Positions 32,132-41,111 of a DNA stretch of 52,139 nt are shown one piece after another. The stretch spans positions 1 to 52,139 of the forward strand of contig JAPOVT010000034.1 in assembly GCA_026708015.1 (NCBI GenBank). Reading direction: 5' to 3'. Source of the DNA: a bacterium (GTDB lineage: Bacteria; Actinomycetota; Acidimicrobiia; Acidimicrobiales; Bin134). A model generated the notes under the pieces. That model made no database searches and was not told the DNA's origin. It worked only from the letters and a program-made list of their open reading frames with translations. A program made the translations under genes and the position numbers. Every line of letters starts with the position of its first letter. Position 1 is the first letter of the stretch.

Positions 32132-33310
32132 GTGAGCGATCCCGACTCACCTGAGGAGTTCAACCCCTTCAAGGGAATGCCGATTTTCGGTGACCTGGGC
32201 AAGCTCTTCTCCCAGCAGGCCTCCTCCACTTGGGAGACGGCGCGCCAGTTCGCGGTGGCAGTGGCCACCGAAGGACAGTCTGAGCCCAATGTCGACCCGT
32301 CCGACCGCATCGCGCTAGAGGAGTTGGGGCGGGTGGCGGAGCTCCAGGTGGCCAACGCCACCGGCTTGTCCACCACCCGCGACGGCCAGGCGGCCACGAT
32401 CGTGCCGGTGAACCGCACACAATGGGCCACTGCCACGCTGGAGGCCTATCAGCATCTGCTGGAGCCCATCGGAGACGTGTCGGGCCGGGTGGGTGCGGAA
32501 GAGGCCTCTTTCGACCCCGCCCAGGCCATGTTCGGCCAGATCATGAAGATGATCGGCCCGGTCATGCTCAGCATGACCGCGGGCAGCATGGTGGGCAACC
32601 TCGCCCGTCGGAGCATGGGCCAGTACGACCTACCCATTCCCCGGGGCGGCTCGACGCTGATGGTGGTACCGGCCAACATGGACGCCTTGGCCGACGAGTG
32701 GAGCCTGGATGCCTCCGACCTGCGGCTTTGGGTGTGTCTGAGCGAGCTGACCCACCATGCAGTGCTCTCGATCCCCCATGTGAGCCGGCGCCTCGATGAG
32801 CTGCTGGCCGACTACGTCCGCGGCTTCGAGGCCGATCCGGCGGCGCTGGAGAGCCGGCTGAGCGAACTGGACTTCGCCAATCCCGAGTCCATGGGCGACA
32901 TCCAGTCGGTGCTGGGCGATCCCGAGATCATCCTGGGGGCTATCCAATCACCGGCCCAGCGGATTCTGCTGCCGCAGATCACGGCGTTGGTCACAGTGAT
33001 CGCCGGCTATGTCGACTGGACCATGGACAGCATCGGACGCGGGCTCATCGGCTCCTACCAACGCCTGAGCGAAGCGCTGAGACGGCGGCGGGTGACGGCC
33101 GACCAGGCCGATCGCTTCATTGAGAGGATGTTCGGTCTCGAACTCACCCAAGACCAGTACGACCGCGGATCGGCCTTCGCCAGCGGCGTGTTGGAGCGGG
33201 CGGGAACCGATGGTCTGGCTCGGCTGTGGCAATCGGAGAGAGAACTGCCTACGCCCGCTGAGGTTGATGCTCCGGGCCTGTGGCTGGCCCGGATCGACCT
33301 GCCTGATTAG
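32132..33310 (+). CDS. Zincin-like (DUF2342, F420-associated) protein with altered zinc motif
   Basis: 392 residues from GTG 32132. The overall pattern matches the actinobacterial 'zinc-dependent metalloprotease / coenzyme F420 biosynthesis-associated' family: GLSTTRDGQAATIVPVNRTQ, MFGQIMKMIGPVMLSMTAGS, then the helix LWVCLSELTHHAVLSIPHVS. The family's HExxH zinc site appears here as SELTH: the first His is replaced by Ser, while Glu and the second His remain. Downstream are RRRRVTADQADRFIERMFGL and the C-terminal FASGVLERAGTDGLARLW. It may therefore be a non-catalytic member or bind metal differently. Its last 62 bases overlap the 3' end of the opposite-strand MFS gene. Confidence 0.83.
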   Translation: MSDPDSPEEFNPFKGMPIFGDLGKLFSQQASSTWETARQFAVAVATEGQSEPNVDPSDRIALEELGRVAELQVANATGLSTTRDGQAATIVPVNRTQWATATLEAYQHLLEPIGDVSGRVGAEEASFDPAQAMFGQIMKMIGPVMLSMTAGSMVGNLARRSMGQYDLPIPRGGSTLMVVPANMDALADEWSLDASDLRLWVCLSELTHHAVLSIPHVSRRLDELLADYVRGFEADPAALESRLSELDFANPESMGDIQSVLGDPEIILGAIQSPAQRILLPQITALVTVIAGYVDWTMDSIGRGLIGSYQRLSEALRRRRVTADQADRFIERMFGLELTQDQYDRGSAFASGVLERAGTDGLARLWQSERELPTPAEVDAPGLWLARIDLPD

Positions 33311-34544
33311 ACGGACCGCTCGGCGCGGGCCGCAGCCAGAAGAACACCGCGGCGGCCGCGGCGGCAACCGCAATGAGGATGAAGCCGATGCGGGCAGAAA
33401 TGGGGATGACCACGGGGATGAGCGCGCCCACCACCCAGAAGATCTGGAAGCGGGTCTCAAATATGGCGAACGAGCGGCCGTGGTCGGCGCCCTCGGCGTC
33501 GCGCTGCACTATGGAGTCGAAGGAGAGCTTGCCGGCACTGGCGGTGACGCCCACTCCGAGGGCAAGCAGCAGGGTTGATCCGTAGCCCCCGCCCCACGCG
33601 GCCACCAGGCCGACCAGGAACAGGGCCAACAGCGCGCTGGCGATGATCACCTCCTCGCGAATCCGGTCCCGCAGTTTGGGGGCCAGAAGCGAGCCGACCA
33701 AGAACCCGCAGACTAAGGCGGCGGCCACCAGCCCCAGCTTCCACGCGGGGCTGGCGTCAGAAGCCACATCGCCTTGCAGGGCGTGGCGGATGCCGGCTCC
33801 GAATGCCTTGCCCATCCCGGAGAGGTTCACGTCGTCGGCTCCGCCTCGCAGGGCGAACGCGGCCAAAAAGGTCGTGAACCCGACGATGCCCCGCAGAGTG
33901 CCGGTGGCCGACGCGGCCTTGCGGATGCCCACGGTGCGGAGCTTGCTCGACTCGTCGTCACCAGAAGATTTGGGCGCCACTCGGCCGGGGGGAAGCGATA
34001 GGCAGGACAGGGCGCACAGGATGTAAACCACCATGGCCATCCCCACCGCCCACGAAGGCCCTCCCAGCCAGTTGGCCAACAACGCCGGAGCCGCTCCGAT
34101 GAACCCGCAAACACTGCCCACCAGCGCCAATCGGGCATTGCCTCCGACGAATTGCTCTTCATTCCGCAGTATGAGGGGCACCATGGAGGCTTTGGCCACC
34201 CCATAGCTCTTCTGGAGGATCAACATGGCGAAGGACAGGGGGAACAGCAGCAGCGAGTCCATATTGGAGATCATCAGGAATGCGAAGAATGCCCGACCCG
34301 CGTTGATGGCGAAGATCATGGGACGGCGCCCGCCCCGGAAGCGGTCCAGGGCCGGCCCTATCAGCGGCCCGACCACCGCAAACGGGGCCATCGTCAATAG
34401 CAGATAGAGGGTCACCCGGAACCGGGCCGCGCTGGGGTCGATTGAAAAGAAGAGCGACCCGGCCAAGGCGACGGTGACCATGGCATCGCCCGCGGCCCCG
34501 AGGGCATGAACCCGTACCAGCCGCAAGAACGGGGTATTGATCAC
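33249..34544 (-). CDS. MFS transporter
   Basis: 431 residues with about 12 hydrophobic segments, e.g. FAVVGPLIGPALDRFRGGRR (MFS-like loop after helix 2), LLFPLSFAMLILQKSYGVAK, AVGMAMVVYILCALSCLSLP and IGFILIAVAAAAAAVFFWLR. A hydrophilic mid-loop near residues 190-215 (PKSSGDDESSKLRTVGIRKA) is normal. The start is GTG 34544. The C-terminal tail (PSNQAGRSGPATGPEHQPQR) is encoded by bases antisense to the end of the zincin-like gene. The substrate is unknown. It follows the response regulator by 10 nt but has its own -10 with leaderless spacing, overlapping the regulator's stop. Confidence 0.87.
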   Translation of the reverse strand: MINTPFLRLVRVHALGAAGDAMVTVALAGSLFFSIDPSAARFRVTLYLLLTMAPFAVVGPLIGPALDRFRGGRRPMIFAINAGRAFFAFLMISNMDSLLLFPLSFAMLILQKSYGVAKASMVPLILRNEEQFVGGNARLALVGSVCGFIGAAPALLANWLGGPSWAVGMAMVVYILCALSCLSLPPGRVAPKSSGDDESSKLRTVGIRKAASATGTLRGIVGFTTFLAAFALRGGADDVNLSGMGKAFGAGIRHALQGDVASDASPAWKLGLVAAALVCGFLVGSLLAPKLRDRIREEVIIASALLALFLVGLVAAWGGGYGSTLLLALGVGVTASAGKLSFDSIVQRDAEGADHGRSFAIFETRFQIFWVVGALIPVVIPISARIGFILIAVAAAAAAVFFWLRPAPSGPSNQAGRSGPATGPEHQPQRA

Positions 34545-34551
34545 ACTAGAG

Positions 34552-34557
34552 AGACTA
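34552..34557 (-). promoter_or_regulatory. -10 hexamer TAGTCT, leaderless start for MFS gene
   Basis: On the minus strand TAGTCT, 7-nt gap, then GTG 34544. The hexamer overlaps the TAG stop of the response regulator gene. Confidence 0.4.
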
Positions 34558-35280
34558 TGGCGGCGCGGACTCTGCCGGGAGGCCGGTGGCGTACTTGTAG
34601 CCCAGACCGCGGATGGTCACAATACGGCAGGGGTTGGAGGGGTCGTTCTCAATCTTGGACCGAAGCCGCTTGACGTGGACGTCCAGCGTCTTGGTGTCGC
34701 CCACATAGTCGCTGCCCCATACCTGGTCGATCAGCGCATCCCGGGTCAACACCCGCCCCGCGTTGGTCAACAGCAGCTCCAACAGGTCGAATTCCTTCAG
34801 CGGCAGCTCGATCGGCTGCCCCCGCACGAATACCTCATGGCGCTCGGGGTCGACCGCCACATCGCCCACTTCGATGACCCCTCCCCGAAATGTGTTGCTC
34901 TCCGCCCTCCATCGGGCTCGCCGTAGCAGCGACCGCATTCGGGAAATCAGCTCGCGCAGTCGATAGGGCTTTGTCACGTAGTCGTCGGCCCCCACCTCCA
35001 AACCCACCACCGCGTCGATCTCCTCGCCCTTGGCCGTGACCATGATGATGGGCACCTGGGAGCGGGCCCGGATCTGGCGGCAGACATCAACCCCGGACAC
35101 CAAAGGCAGCATCACGTCGAGCAACACGATGTCAGGGGAGTAGGAGTTGAACAGATCGAGGGCCTCTTTGCCGTCGCGGGCGACATTCACGGTGAATCCC
35201 TCGCGGGTCAGGCCCACGGTCAGCGCCTCGACAAAGGACTCCTCGTCTTCGACGATGAGGACCCTGGCCGACCCGCTCAT
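34555..35280 (-). CDS. regX3: OmpR/PhoB-family response regulator, RegX3-like
   Basis: 241 residues. Receiver domain: acidic pocket VEDEES (residues 10-15), phospho-acceptor Asp55 in DIVLLDVMLPL, and conserved Lys in VTKPYRLREL. The C-terminal winged helix spans about 140-235 with LPLKEFDLLELLLTNAGRVL and the recognition helix ending TLDVHVKRLRSKIE. Its cognate kinase is encoded immediately upstream with a 4-nt overlap. Placement next to phoU-pst and a PHO-box-like repeat before pstS suggest it controls the phosphate response, as PhoP/RegX3 do in other actinobacteria. Confidence 0.92.
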   Translation of the reverse strand: MSGSARVLIVEDEESFVEALTVGLTREGFTVNVARDGKEALDLFNSYSPDIVLLDVMLPLVSGVDVCRQIRARSQVPIIMVTAKGEEIDAVVGLEVGADDYVTKPYRLRELISRMRSLLRRARWRAESNTFRGGVIEVGDVAVDPERHEVFVRGQPIELPLKEFDLLELLLTNAGRVLTRDALIDQVWGSDYVGDTKTLDVHVKRLRSKIENDPSNPCRIVTIRGLGYKYATGLPAESAPP

Positions 35281-36428
35281 GCTTGTGCTCCGATGGGCAC
35301 TGACAGCGTGAACGAAGAGCCCTCCCCCTCCGTGGACTCCACCCGGACCTCGCCCCCATGGTTGGTGGCCACATGGCGCACGATGGCCAGGCCCAGCCCA
35401 ACGCCGCCATCGGTCTGCCCTCGGGAGCGGTCCACCTGATAAAAGCGCTCGAAGATCCGCTCTTGGTGGCGCAGCGGAATGCCGTATCCCTGGTCGCGCA
35501 CCTCCACCTCAACCCAATTGCCTTCCAACCGGGTTGTGACCCTGACCGGGCGAGTGGCCTCGGAGTATTTGACCGCGTTGTCCAACAGGTTGAACACCGC
35601 AGAGGTGAGTTGGCGGCGGTCTGCCCGGACCACCAAATCCAGCGCGGGGAGAGCAGTTTCGATGGGAACGTCCTTCTCTTCTGCGGTGGGCTTGGCCCGG
35701 GAGAGGGCGTCGCTGATCACATGCTGGATGGCAACCGGTGCCCGCTCCGAGGCCTTGTTGCTCTCGATCCGGCTGAGCTCCAGCAAGTCGTCCATGATGT
35801 CGGACAGCCGGATGGCCTCCGCCTGTACCCTCACCGCCAACCGGGAGGCCACCTCGAGATCGGTCTCTCCAGCCAGCGTTTCGGCCAGCAAGCTGAGTGC
35901 GCCCATCGGGGTTCTGAGCTCGTGGCTGATGTTGGCCACAAAATCCCGGCGCATGGCATCCAGCCGCTGGGGCTCGGTGATGTCGTCGATGAGGGCCACC
36001 GATCCGTAGTCCTTGCCCTCGAACCGCAACGGCATGGCACTGACGAAAAGGCATTGGCGAGGCGGGCCGAACAGCTCGACTTCTCGCTCAACCGCCCGGC
36101 CTTGGGCCGCTTCGGCCAGCAGCTCGGACACCGCAGCCTCCACGAGTGCCTCCCCGTGGCGAGCTTCAGTGAACGGCTGGGAGTAGGGATTGCGATACAA
36201 CACGGTGCCGTCGGCATCGGCCATCACCACCCCTTGGGTGATGGCATCCAATGACAGACGCAGTCGGGTCTCGCTTTCCGCAACCTCGTCCTCTTGGCGA
36301 CGGTGTATTTCGTCGTCGCGGCGTCTGCTCTCCTCGGCGTCGACAAAGTGCCGGTGCTCACGCCACGCCACCGCCCCGACTACGACCAAGCCCACCGCGG
36401 CGGCCACCACAACGAGGGCGACGATCAT
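35277..36428 (-). CDS. senX3: Sensor histidine kinase, SenX3/PhoR-like
   Basis: 383 residues. One membrane helix at residues 2-22 (IVALVVVAAAVGLVVVGAVA) followed by a short coiled region, a PAS domain at about 50-150 (ITQGVVMADADGTVLYRNPY), the phospho-acceptor His in FVANISHELRTPMGALSLLA, and the ATPase domain with FNLLDNAVKYSE (N box), VEVRDQGYGIPLRHQERIFE (G1/F box) and GVGLGLAIVRHVATNHGG (G2). It lacks a sizeable outside sensor loop, as in SenX3-type kinases that sense through the Pst/PhoU complex. The 46-base gap from phoU places it in the same direction as the phosphate genes. Confidence 0.92.
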   Translation of the reverse strand: MIVALVVVAAAVGLVVVGAVAWREHRHFVDAEESRRRDDEIHRRQEDEVAESETRLRLSLDAITQGVVMADADGTVLYRNPYSQPFTEARHGEALVEAAVSELLAEAAQGRAVEREVELFGPPRQCLFVSAMPLRFEGKDYGSVALIDDITEPQRLDAMRRDFVANISHELRTPMGALSLLAETLAGETDLEVASRLAVRVQAEAIRLSDIMDDLLELSRIESNKASERAPVAIQHVISDALSRAKPTAEEKDVPIETALPALDLVVRADRRQLTSAVFNLLDNAVKYSEATRPVRVTTRLEGNWVEVEVRDQGYGIPLRHQERIFERFYQVDRSRGQTDGGVGLGLAIVRHVATNHGGEVRVESTEGEGSSFTLSVPIGAQA

Positions 36429-36474
36429 CCGAACACCCCTTGCCGCGGGCTAGAGGCGATCAGCAACGCCATGA

Positions 36475-37194
36475 TCACTCCTCTTCGGTATCTTCGGGTT
36501 GGTAGTGCTGTCGGTCCTTCAATCGGGCCGACCCGGTGTGCTCGGGAAGCCATCCCGTGACCATGTACACCACCCGCTCCCCGATGTTGACCGCATGGTC
36601 GCCGATGCGCTCGTAGTACCGGCTGATCAGACAGAGCTGAACGGCGGCTTGAAGATCGATGGTGCCGTCGTTGTGGGCTTGGAACACGGCCTGAACGCAG
36701 TCGCGGTTCAGGCCGTCTAGTTGGTCGTCGATGTCGTCGAGGGCCGCGGCCAACCCAGCGTTGCGGTCGACATAGGAGTCGATGGCCAGTCGCACCAGCC
36801 GGCACGCCTCCTCACTCATCCTCACCAGCAAGCCCCGAAGGGTGGCGTCGTAGTGGGTGCCGTAAATGCGCCGGGTGGCCTTGGCAATGTTGACCGCCAA
36901 ATCGCCCGACCGCTCCAACTCGGCGTTCAGCCGAAGAGCGGTGCTGAGGGCCCGCAGGTCGCCGGCCATGGGCGACTGAAGGGCCAGCACCTGATGGCAT
37001 CGCTCTTCGAGGTGTACCGACAGATAGTCGAGCTCGTCATCTGAGGTGATGAGCTGCTGGGCCAGCTCCAAGTTGGATTCCAGCAGCGACTCGGTGGCCC
37101 GGGGAACGGCCTCGGTGACCAGCGCGGCCATGCGTACGATGCCCGCCTGGATCTCGTCCAGTTCCTCGTGGAAGGACTTGCGCAGCTCTCCCAC
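36475..37194 (-). CDS. phoU: Phosphate-signalling regulator PhoU
   Basis: 239 residues from GTG 37194, chosen because CGGAG lies about 8 nt upstream and the sequence then reads VGELRKSFHEELDEIQAGIV, a normal PhoU N-terminus. The longer frame to 37602 overlaps pstB and is a shadow. The protein holds two three-helix PhoU repeats, each with an acidic metal-binding motif: LRLNAELERSGDLAVNIAKA (first) and LISRYYERIGDHAVNIGERV (second). PhoU links the Pst transporter to the sensor kinase and keeps the response off when phosphate is plentiful. It lies between pstB and the kinase gene. Confidence 0.92.
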   Translation of the reverse strand: MGELRKSFHEELDEIQAGIVRMAALVTEAVPRATESLLESNLELAQQLITSDDELDYLSVHLEERCHQVLALQSPMAGDLRALSTALRLNAELERSGDLAVNIAKATRRIYGTHYDATLRGLLVRMSEEACRLVRLAIDSYVDRNAGLAAALDDIDDQLDGLNRDCVQAVFQAHNDGTIDLQAAVQLCLISRYYERIGDHAVNIGERVVYMVTGWLPEHTGSARLKDRQHYQPEDTEEE

Positions 37195-37214
37195 CTCGGG
37201 CTCCGGACCAGAGC

Positions 37215-38114
37215 TCAGCCGAACCGCCCGGTGACGTAGTTCTCGGTCCGCTCGTCGGAGGGATTCGAGAAGATGGTCTCGGTGCGGTCGTATTCCACCA
37301 GCAACCCGCACCGCTGGTCGGTGGTGGAATCGAGTTGAGCAGTGAAGAACGCCGTGCGATTGCTGATCCGGGCGGCCTGCTGCATGTTGTGGGTGACGAT
37401 CACGATGGTGTAGTCGTCCTTGATCTCCTGCATCAGGTCCTCGATGCGGGTGGTGGCGATGGGGTCGAGAGCTGAGCACGGCTCGTCCATCAGCAGCACA
37501 TCGGGATCGACGGCGATGGCCCGGGCAATGCACAGGCGCTGCTGCTGTCCGCCGGACAGCCCCAGAGCAGAGTCCTTCAGCCGGTCCTTCACCTCGTCCC
37601 ACAGAGCAGCCCGACCCAGCGACCGCTCCACGATCTCATCCAAATCGCCCTTCTTTTTGGCCATCCCGGTGACCCGGGGGCCGAAAGCGATGTTGTCGTA
37701 GATCGACTTGGGGAACGGGTTGGGCTTTTGGAACACCATGCCAATGCGACGGCGGACCTCCACCGGATCAACCCGGGAGTCGTAAATGGACACGTTGCGG
37801 AAGTCCACCCGGCCCTCGACGCGGGCGATGGGGATGAGATCATTCATCCGGTTGAAGCAGCGCAGCACCGTGGTCTTGCCACAGCCCGAAGGGCCGATCA
37901 TGGCGGTGATCTCGTGCTCGTACACCGTGAAGGTGGCTCCCTGAACGGCAAGAAAGTCACCGTAAAACACGTTGAGGTCTTCTACCTCGAAAACCGGGGC
38001 ACCGGCGGTGTCGAGAGCAGCGGCTTGCCCAATTCGGTCCAGGTCCAAACCGAGACGGGGAGAGGCTTCCTGCTCTGCCATTTCAGTGGCCATACTTCCA
38101 GAGACTGCTGTCAC
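37215..38114 (-). CDS. pstB: Phosphate ABC transporter ATP-binding protein PstB
   Basis: 299 residues from GTG 38114, with GAGG 8 nt upstream; an internal ATG at 38093 is also possible. ABC motifs: Walker [22 protein letters not shown]-loop [20 protein letters not shown], signature [15 protein letters not shown], Walker [13 protein letters not shown] and switch [14 protein letters not shown] and FQKPNPFP are PstB-specific. It hydrolyses ATP to drive high-affinity phosphate import by PstA-PstC. The N-terminus has about 40 extra residues compared with typical 250-260-residue PstB. It starts 3 nt after the pstA stop. Confidence 0.95.
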   Translation of the reverse strand: MTAVSGSMATEMAEQEASPRLGLDLDRIGQAAALDTAGAPVFEVEDLNVFYGDFLAVQGATFTVYEHEITAMIGPSGCGKTTVLRCFNRMNDLIPIARVEGRVDFRNVSIYDSRVDPVEVRRRIGMVFQKPNPFPKSIYDNIAFGPRVTGMAKKKGDLDEIVERSLGRAALWDEVKDRLKDSALGLSGGQQQRLCIARAIAVDPDVLLMDEPCSALDPIATTRIEDLMQEIKDDYTIVIVTHNMQQAARISNRTAFFTAQLDSTTDQRCGLLVEYDRTETIFSNPSDERTENYVTGRFG

Positions 38115-38117
38115 GAA

Positions 38118-39074
38118 TCACCCTCTCTTCTTTTCGAAGTGGTTCCGCATCAAGATGGCCGCCGCATTCATCAGGATAACGAATACCAGCAGCACCACGA
38201 TGGCAGCGGCGGCGGCTTCGGCGAAGCCCGGATCGCGGCCCGAGTTCTGCACCCACTCCACGATGATCACGGGCATGGCCATGAAGTGCTCGGCGTTGAT
38301 AGCGCTGAAGTCCAGGAATGCCGGATCTGTGCCCAGGCGACCGGTGACCGCGCCGACAAGGAGAATCGGGGCGGCTTCGCCGATACCCCGGGACATGGAC
38401 AGCAGCGTCCCGGTCAATATGCCCGGTGCTGCGTAGGGCAGCACCTGGCTGCGGATCATGGTCCACTTGGTGGCGCCCACACCGTAGGCCCCCTCTTTGA
38501 GTCCTTGCGGGACCGCCCGGATGGCCTCCTGAGCGGTGATGATCACGATGGGCAGCACCAAGATGGCCAGGGTGATGCCTGCCGACGCGATGGACTTGCC
38601 GCCGGTGAGATCGCCCATGCTCTTCACGAACAAGAACAAGCCGAGCAAGCCGTACACGATCGAAGGAACCCCAGCGAGATTGCGTATGTTCAACTCGATG
38701 AACCGGGTGAACCGACTTTTGGGGGCGTACTCCTCCAACCAGATGGCCGCGCCAATGCCGAATGGGAAGGCCAGCACGGCCACAAACACCGCGATCCAGA
38801 ATGTGCCCACCAAAGCCTGGTGAACCCCCAGCTTGTGGTCGTGCGAGACCGACCGCATGGTCCCGTTCAAGAACCCGCCGGGGCGGCCAGTGAGCACGCC
38901 CCAGGCATCCACTACGACGTCCACAATCAGCACGCCGAGAATGAAGAGCGAGATCGCCAAGGTAAGCAACAAGGTGGCCTGGAACACCCGGCCTCTGATG
39001 TCCCATGCCCGACGCTCCATGGCCTGCACCATCATTTTGCTGGTGCGAGGGCCAACCAGCTTGCCGACCGCCAT
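38118..39074 (-). CDS. pstA: Phosphate ABC transporter permease PstA
   Basis: 318 residues with about six membrane helices, including LLLTLAISLFILGVLIVDVV and GITLAILVLPIVIITAQEAI, and the ATPase-coupling loop RAVPQGLKEGAYGVGATKWT. The signature LEEYAPKSRFTRFIELNIRN and GVPSIVYGLLGLFLFV is typical of PstA. It forms the membrane channel with PstC. The start overlaps the pstC stop by 1 nt, so translation is coupled. Confidence 0.94.
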   Translation of the reverse strand: MAVGKLVGPRTSKMMVQAMERRAWDIRGRVFQATLLLTLAISLFILGVLIVDVVVDAWGVLTGRPGGFLNGTMRSVSHDHKLGVHQALVGTFWIAVFVAVLAFPFGIGAAIWLEEYAPKSRFTRFIELNIRNLAGVPSIVYGLLGLFLFVKSMGDLTGGKSIASAGITLAILVLPIVIITAQEAIRAVPQGLKEGAYGVGATKWTMIRSQVLPYAAPGILTGTLLSMSRGIGEAAPILLVGAVTGRLGTDPAFLDFSAINAEHFMAMPVIIVEWVQNSGRDPGFAEAAAAAIVVLLVFVILMNAAAILMRNHFEKKRG

Positions 39075-40003
39075 CAGTACTGCTCCCGCACCCGCTGGAC
39101 GAACCGGTTGGCCACGATGTTCAACCCGAAGGTCATCACAAATAACACGAGGCCCACAAAGAAGAGGCTCTGGAAGGTGAGACCTTCGCCCACCACGTTG
39201 TCGGTGCCCCGGGCCAGTGAGGCCATGGCCGCCGTCATGGGGAGGCTTCCGTCTAGAGCGCTGTCGGTGTAGGTGGCGGTCTGGGATGCACCCCCGGCCA
39301 GAAATACCACCATGGTCTCACCCAAGGCTCGGGATACGGCCAAGATGAACGAGGCCACCAGCCCGGAGATCGCGGCCGGGATCACCACCCGGACGGTGGT
39401 GGTCATCTTGCGAGCCCCCAAACCAGATGATGCCTCCCGCAACGACATCGGCACCGCATTCATGGCGTCTTCGGAGATGGACGCCACCAGTGGAATGATG
39501 AGGATCCCTACTCCGATGCCCGAGGCGAGCAGCGAGCCAGCCGCCGGCCCGTTGAAGAGGGTCTTGACCACGTTGGGGGCAATCCACTCCAAGGCGAAGA
39601 AACCGAGAACCACGCTGGGGATCCCGGCCAAAATCTCCAAGATGGGCTTGAGCGTGCGGCGAATACCCGGCCGGGCATATTCCGACAGGTAAATGGCCGC
39701 GCCCAATCCCAGTGGAGTGGCCACGATCATGGCGATGCCGGTGATGATAAAACTGGCCACCAGCAGGGTTTTGATGTCGTAGATGCCCCGGCGGGGGAAC
39801 CAGCCGATGTCCCAAACCGAGCCCCAGTTCACTTCGACCATGAACGTCCAAGCCTCAGAGAACAGCGACCAGATGATGAGCACAGATATCAATATGGACA
39901 CCAGCGCGGTGGCTCCAAGCGAATAGCGAATCACCTGCTCCTTGCGGGCCTGCCGAGGGTTGGCCCTCAGGGATTCGACGGTGAGCCTCCCGGTGTCTGT
40001 CAT
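39074..40003 (-). CDS. pstC: Phosphate ABC transporter permease PstC
   Basis: 309 residues from ATG 40003, which overlaps the pstS stop by 4 nt (ATGA); a 4-codon longer frame is possible but less likely. Six helices are visible, e.g. ATALVSILISVLIIWSLFSE and IGVGILIIPLVASISEDAMN. YLSEYARPGIRRTLKPILEI followed by LAGIPSVVLGFFALEWI, and AVPMSLREASSGLGARKMTT (ATPase contact), are PstC/PstA features. It is the other half of the phosphate channel. Confidence 0.94.
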   Translation of the reverse strand: MTDTGRLTVESLRANPRQARKEQVIRYSLGATALVSILISVLIIWSLFSEAWTFMVEVNWGSVWDIGWFPRRGIYDIKTLLVASFIITGIAMIVATPLGLGAAIYLSEYARPGIRRTLKPILEILAGIPSVVLGFFALEWIAPNVVKTLFNGPAAGSLLASGIGVGILIIPLVASISEDAMNAVPMSLREASSGLGARKMTTTVRVVIPAAISGLVASFILAVSRALGETMVVFLAGGASQTATYTDSALDGSLPMTAAMASLARGTDNVVGEGLTFQSLFFVGLVLFVMTFGLNIVANRFVQRVREQY

Positions 40004-41016
40004 CGGGCTGACCATTCAGCTCGAGATGCCATCCTGTCTTCTTCAGTGAGGTTCACGTACTTGACGTCGCTGACCGCGGTGCCCAAGCCCCCATCGCTCA
40101 AGTAGAAGTCCACAAAGGAGGTCACCGCTGGACTGGCTTCAGCCTTGGCCTTGTTCACGTAGATGTAGAGCGACCGGGCCACCGGATATTCCCCGGTGGC
40201 GATTGCACCAGGGCTTGCGGCCTTGCAACCATCGCCACCGTCTACGTCTAGCAACTTCACGCCTTGAACGTTGGCGGTAAAGGCATACCCGACCCAGCCG
40301 AGACTGCTGTCGCTGGATTGCAGCCCTTGAATGATCACGTTGTCATCGGCATTGGCGTTGTAGTCGGGCCGAGTGGTGGCGTCCTGGCCTCGCTCGTCGG
40401 CAATGTGCTCCAGCACGATCTCAACGAAGCTGTCGAATGTGCCCGACTCCTCGCCCGGGCCGTAGACGTCCAGCGATCCATCGGGCAGCGTGGAGGACGA
40501 TCCCAACTCCGAGGCCAGAGCCTGCGCATCCGTCCATCTCTTGAATCCGGTGGACTCGGGGCCCACCAGCGCATAGATGTCGGCAAAGCTCACACAACCC
40601 ACAGGGTTGTTCTCGTTGGTCATGACCGCGATGCCGTCAATGGCCACCCGCAACTCGACAAATTCGATTCCCGCTTCCGCGCACTCGGCGATTTCCTTGT
40701 CCTTGATCGGACGAGAAGCATCGGAAATATCGGTCTCCCCGGCGCAGAACAGCTTGAATCCGTCTCCGGTGCCCGGGCCGTCGACCGTCACTGCCACTCC
40801 GGACTCCACATCTTCGAACAACTCCGCCACCCGCACCGAAATCGGCTCCACCGTCGAAGAACCCGAGATCGTCACCCGTCCGGTGATGCCGCTGCCGACA
40901 CCTTGGCCACTGCCGCGACTGCACGCCCCGGCTACCAGAGCTAACACCGCCACAATTCCAATGATTGGCATGACGAATCTCAGACGCCGCAACCATTCTC
41001 CCTTGAAACCCACCAC
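40000..41016 (-). CDS. pstS: Phosphate-binding lipoprotein PstS
   Basis: 338 residues. The signal is a lipoprotein type: hydrophobic IIGIVAVLALVAGAC with the lipidated Cys in VAGAC, near residue 32. Phosphate-site motifs: VTISGSSTVEPISVRVAELF, GPGTGDGFKLFCAGETDISD and GEESGTFDSFVEIVLEH. The start is uncertain: GTG 41016 gives a long basic leader, whereas TTG 40992 has AAGGGAG upstream and gives a compact signal peptide. It is the first gene of pstSCAB-phoU, with a PHO-box-like repeat about 50 nt upstream, so induction on phosphate limitation is expected. Confidence 0.93.
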   Translation of the reverse strand: MVGFKGEWLRRLRFVMPIIGIVAVLALVAGACSRGSGQGVGSGITGRVTISGSSTVEPISVRVAELFEDVESGVAVTVDGPGTGDGFKLFCAGETDISDASRPIKDKEIAECAEAGIEFVELRVAIDGIAVMTNENNPVGCVSFADIYALVGPESTGFKRWTDAQALASELGSSSTLPDGSLDVYGPGEESGTFDSFVEIVLEHIADERGQDATTRPDYNANADDNVIIQGLQSSDSSLGWVGYAFTANVQGVKLLDVDGGDGCKAASPGAIATGEYPVARSLYIYVNKAKAEASPAVTSFVDFYLSDGGLGTAVSDVKYVNLTEEDRMASRAEWSAR

Positions 41017-41065
41017 TTAGTGGCCAAGACGGTAGGCCAGTGGGATTGCCGGCTAGTCGCGCCTG

Positions 41066-41083
41066 TCTGAACGGAAGGTGAAC
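41066..41083 (-). promoter_or_regulatory. PHO-box-like direct repeat upstream of pstS
   Basis: On the minus strand GTTCACC-TTCC-GTTCAGA: two 7-mers (41077-41083 and 41066-41072) starting 11 bp apart. This equals the 11-bp direct-repeat unit (GTTCACC core) known for PhoP binding in Streptomyces. The expected regulator is the response regulator at 34555-35280. A possible -10, TACCGT, lies at 41029-41034. Confidence 0.7.
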
Positions 41084-41111
41084 AGGCAAGGAATCTTTGG
41101 AGAGGCCGCGA

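Noticed and set aside
37728..39272. 514-codon open frame on the plus strand
   Set aside because: It is antisense to pstB and pstA, is rich in His/Gln/Gly/Arg, has no domain pattern, and is explained by third-position GC bias of the real genes.
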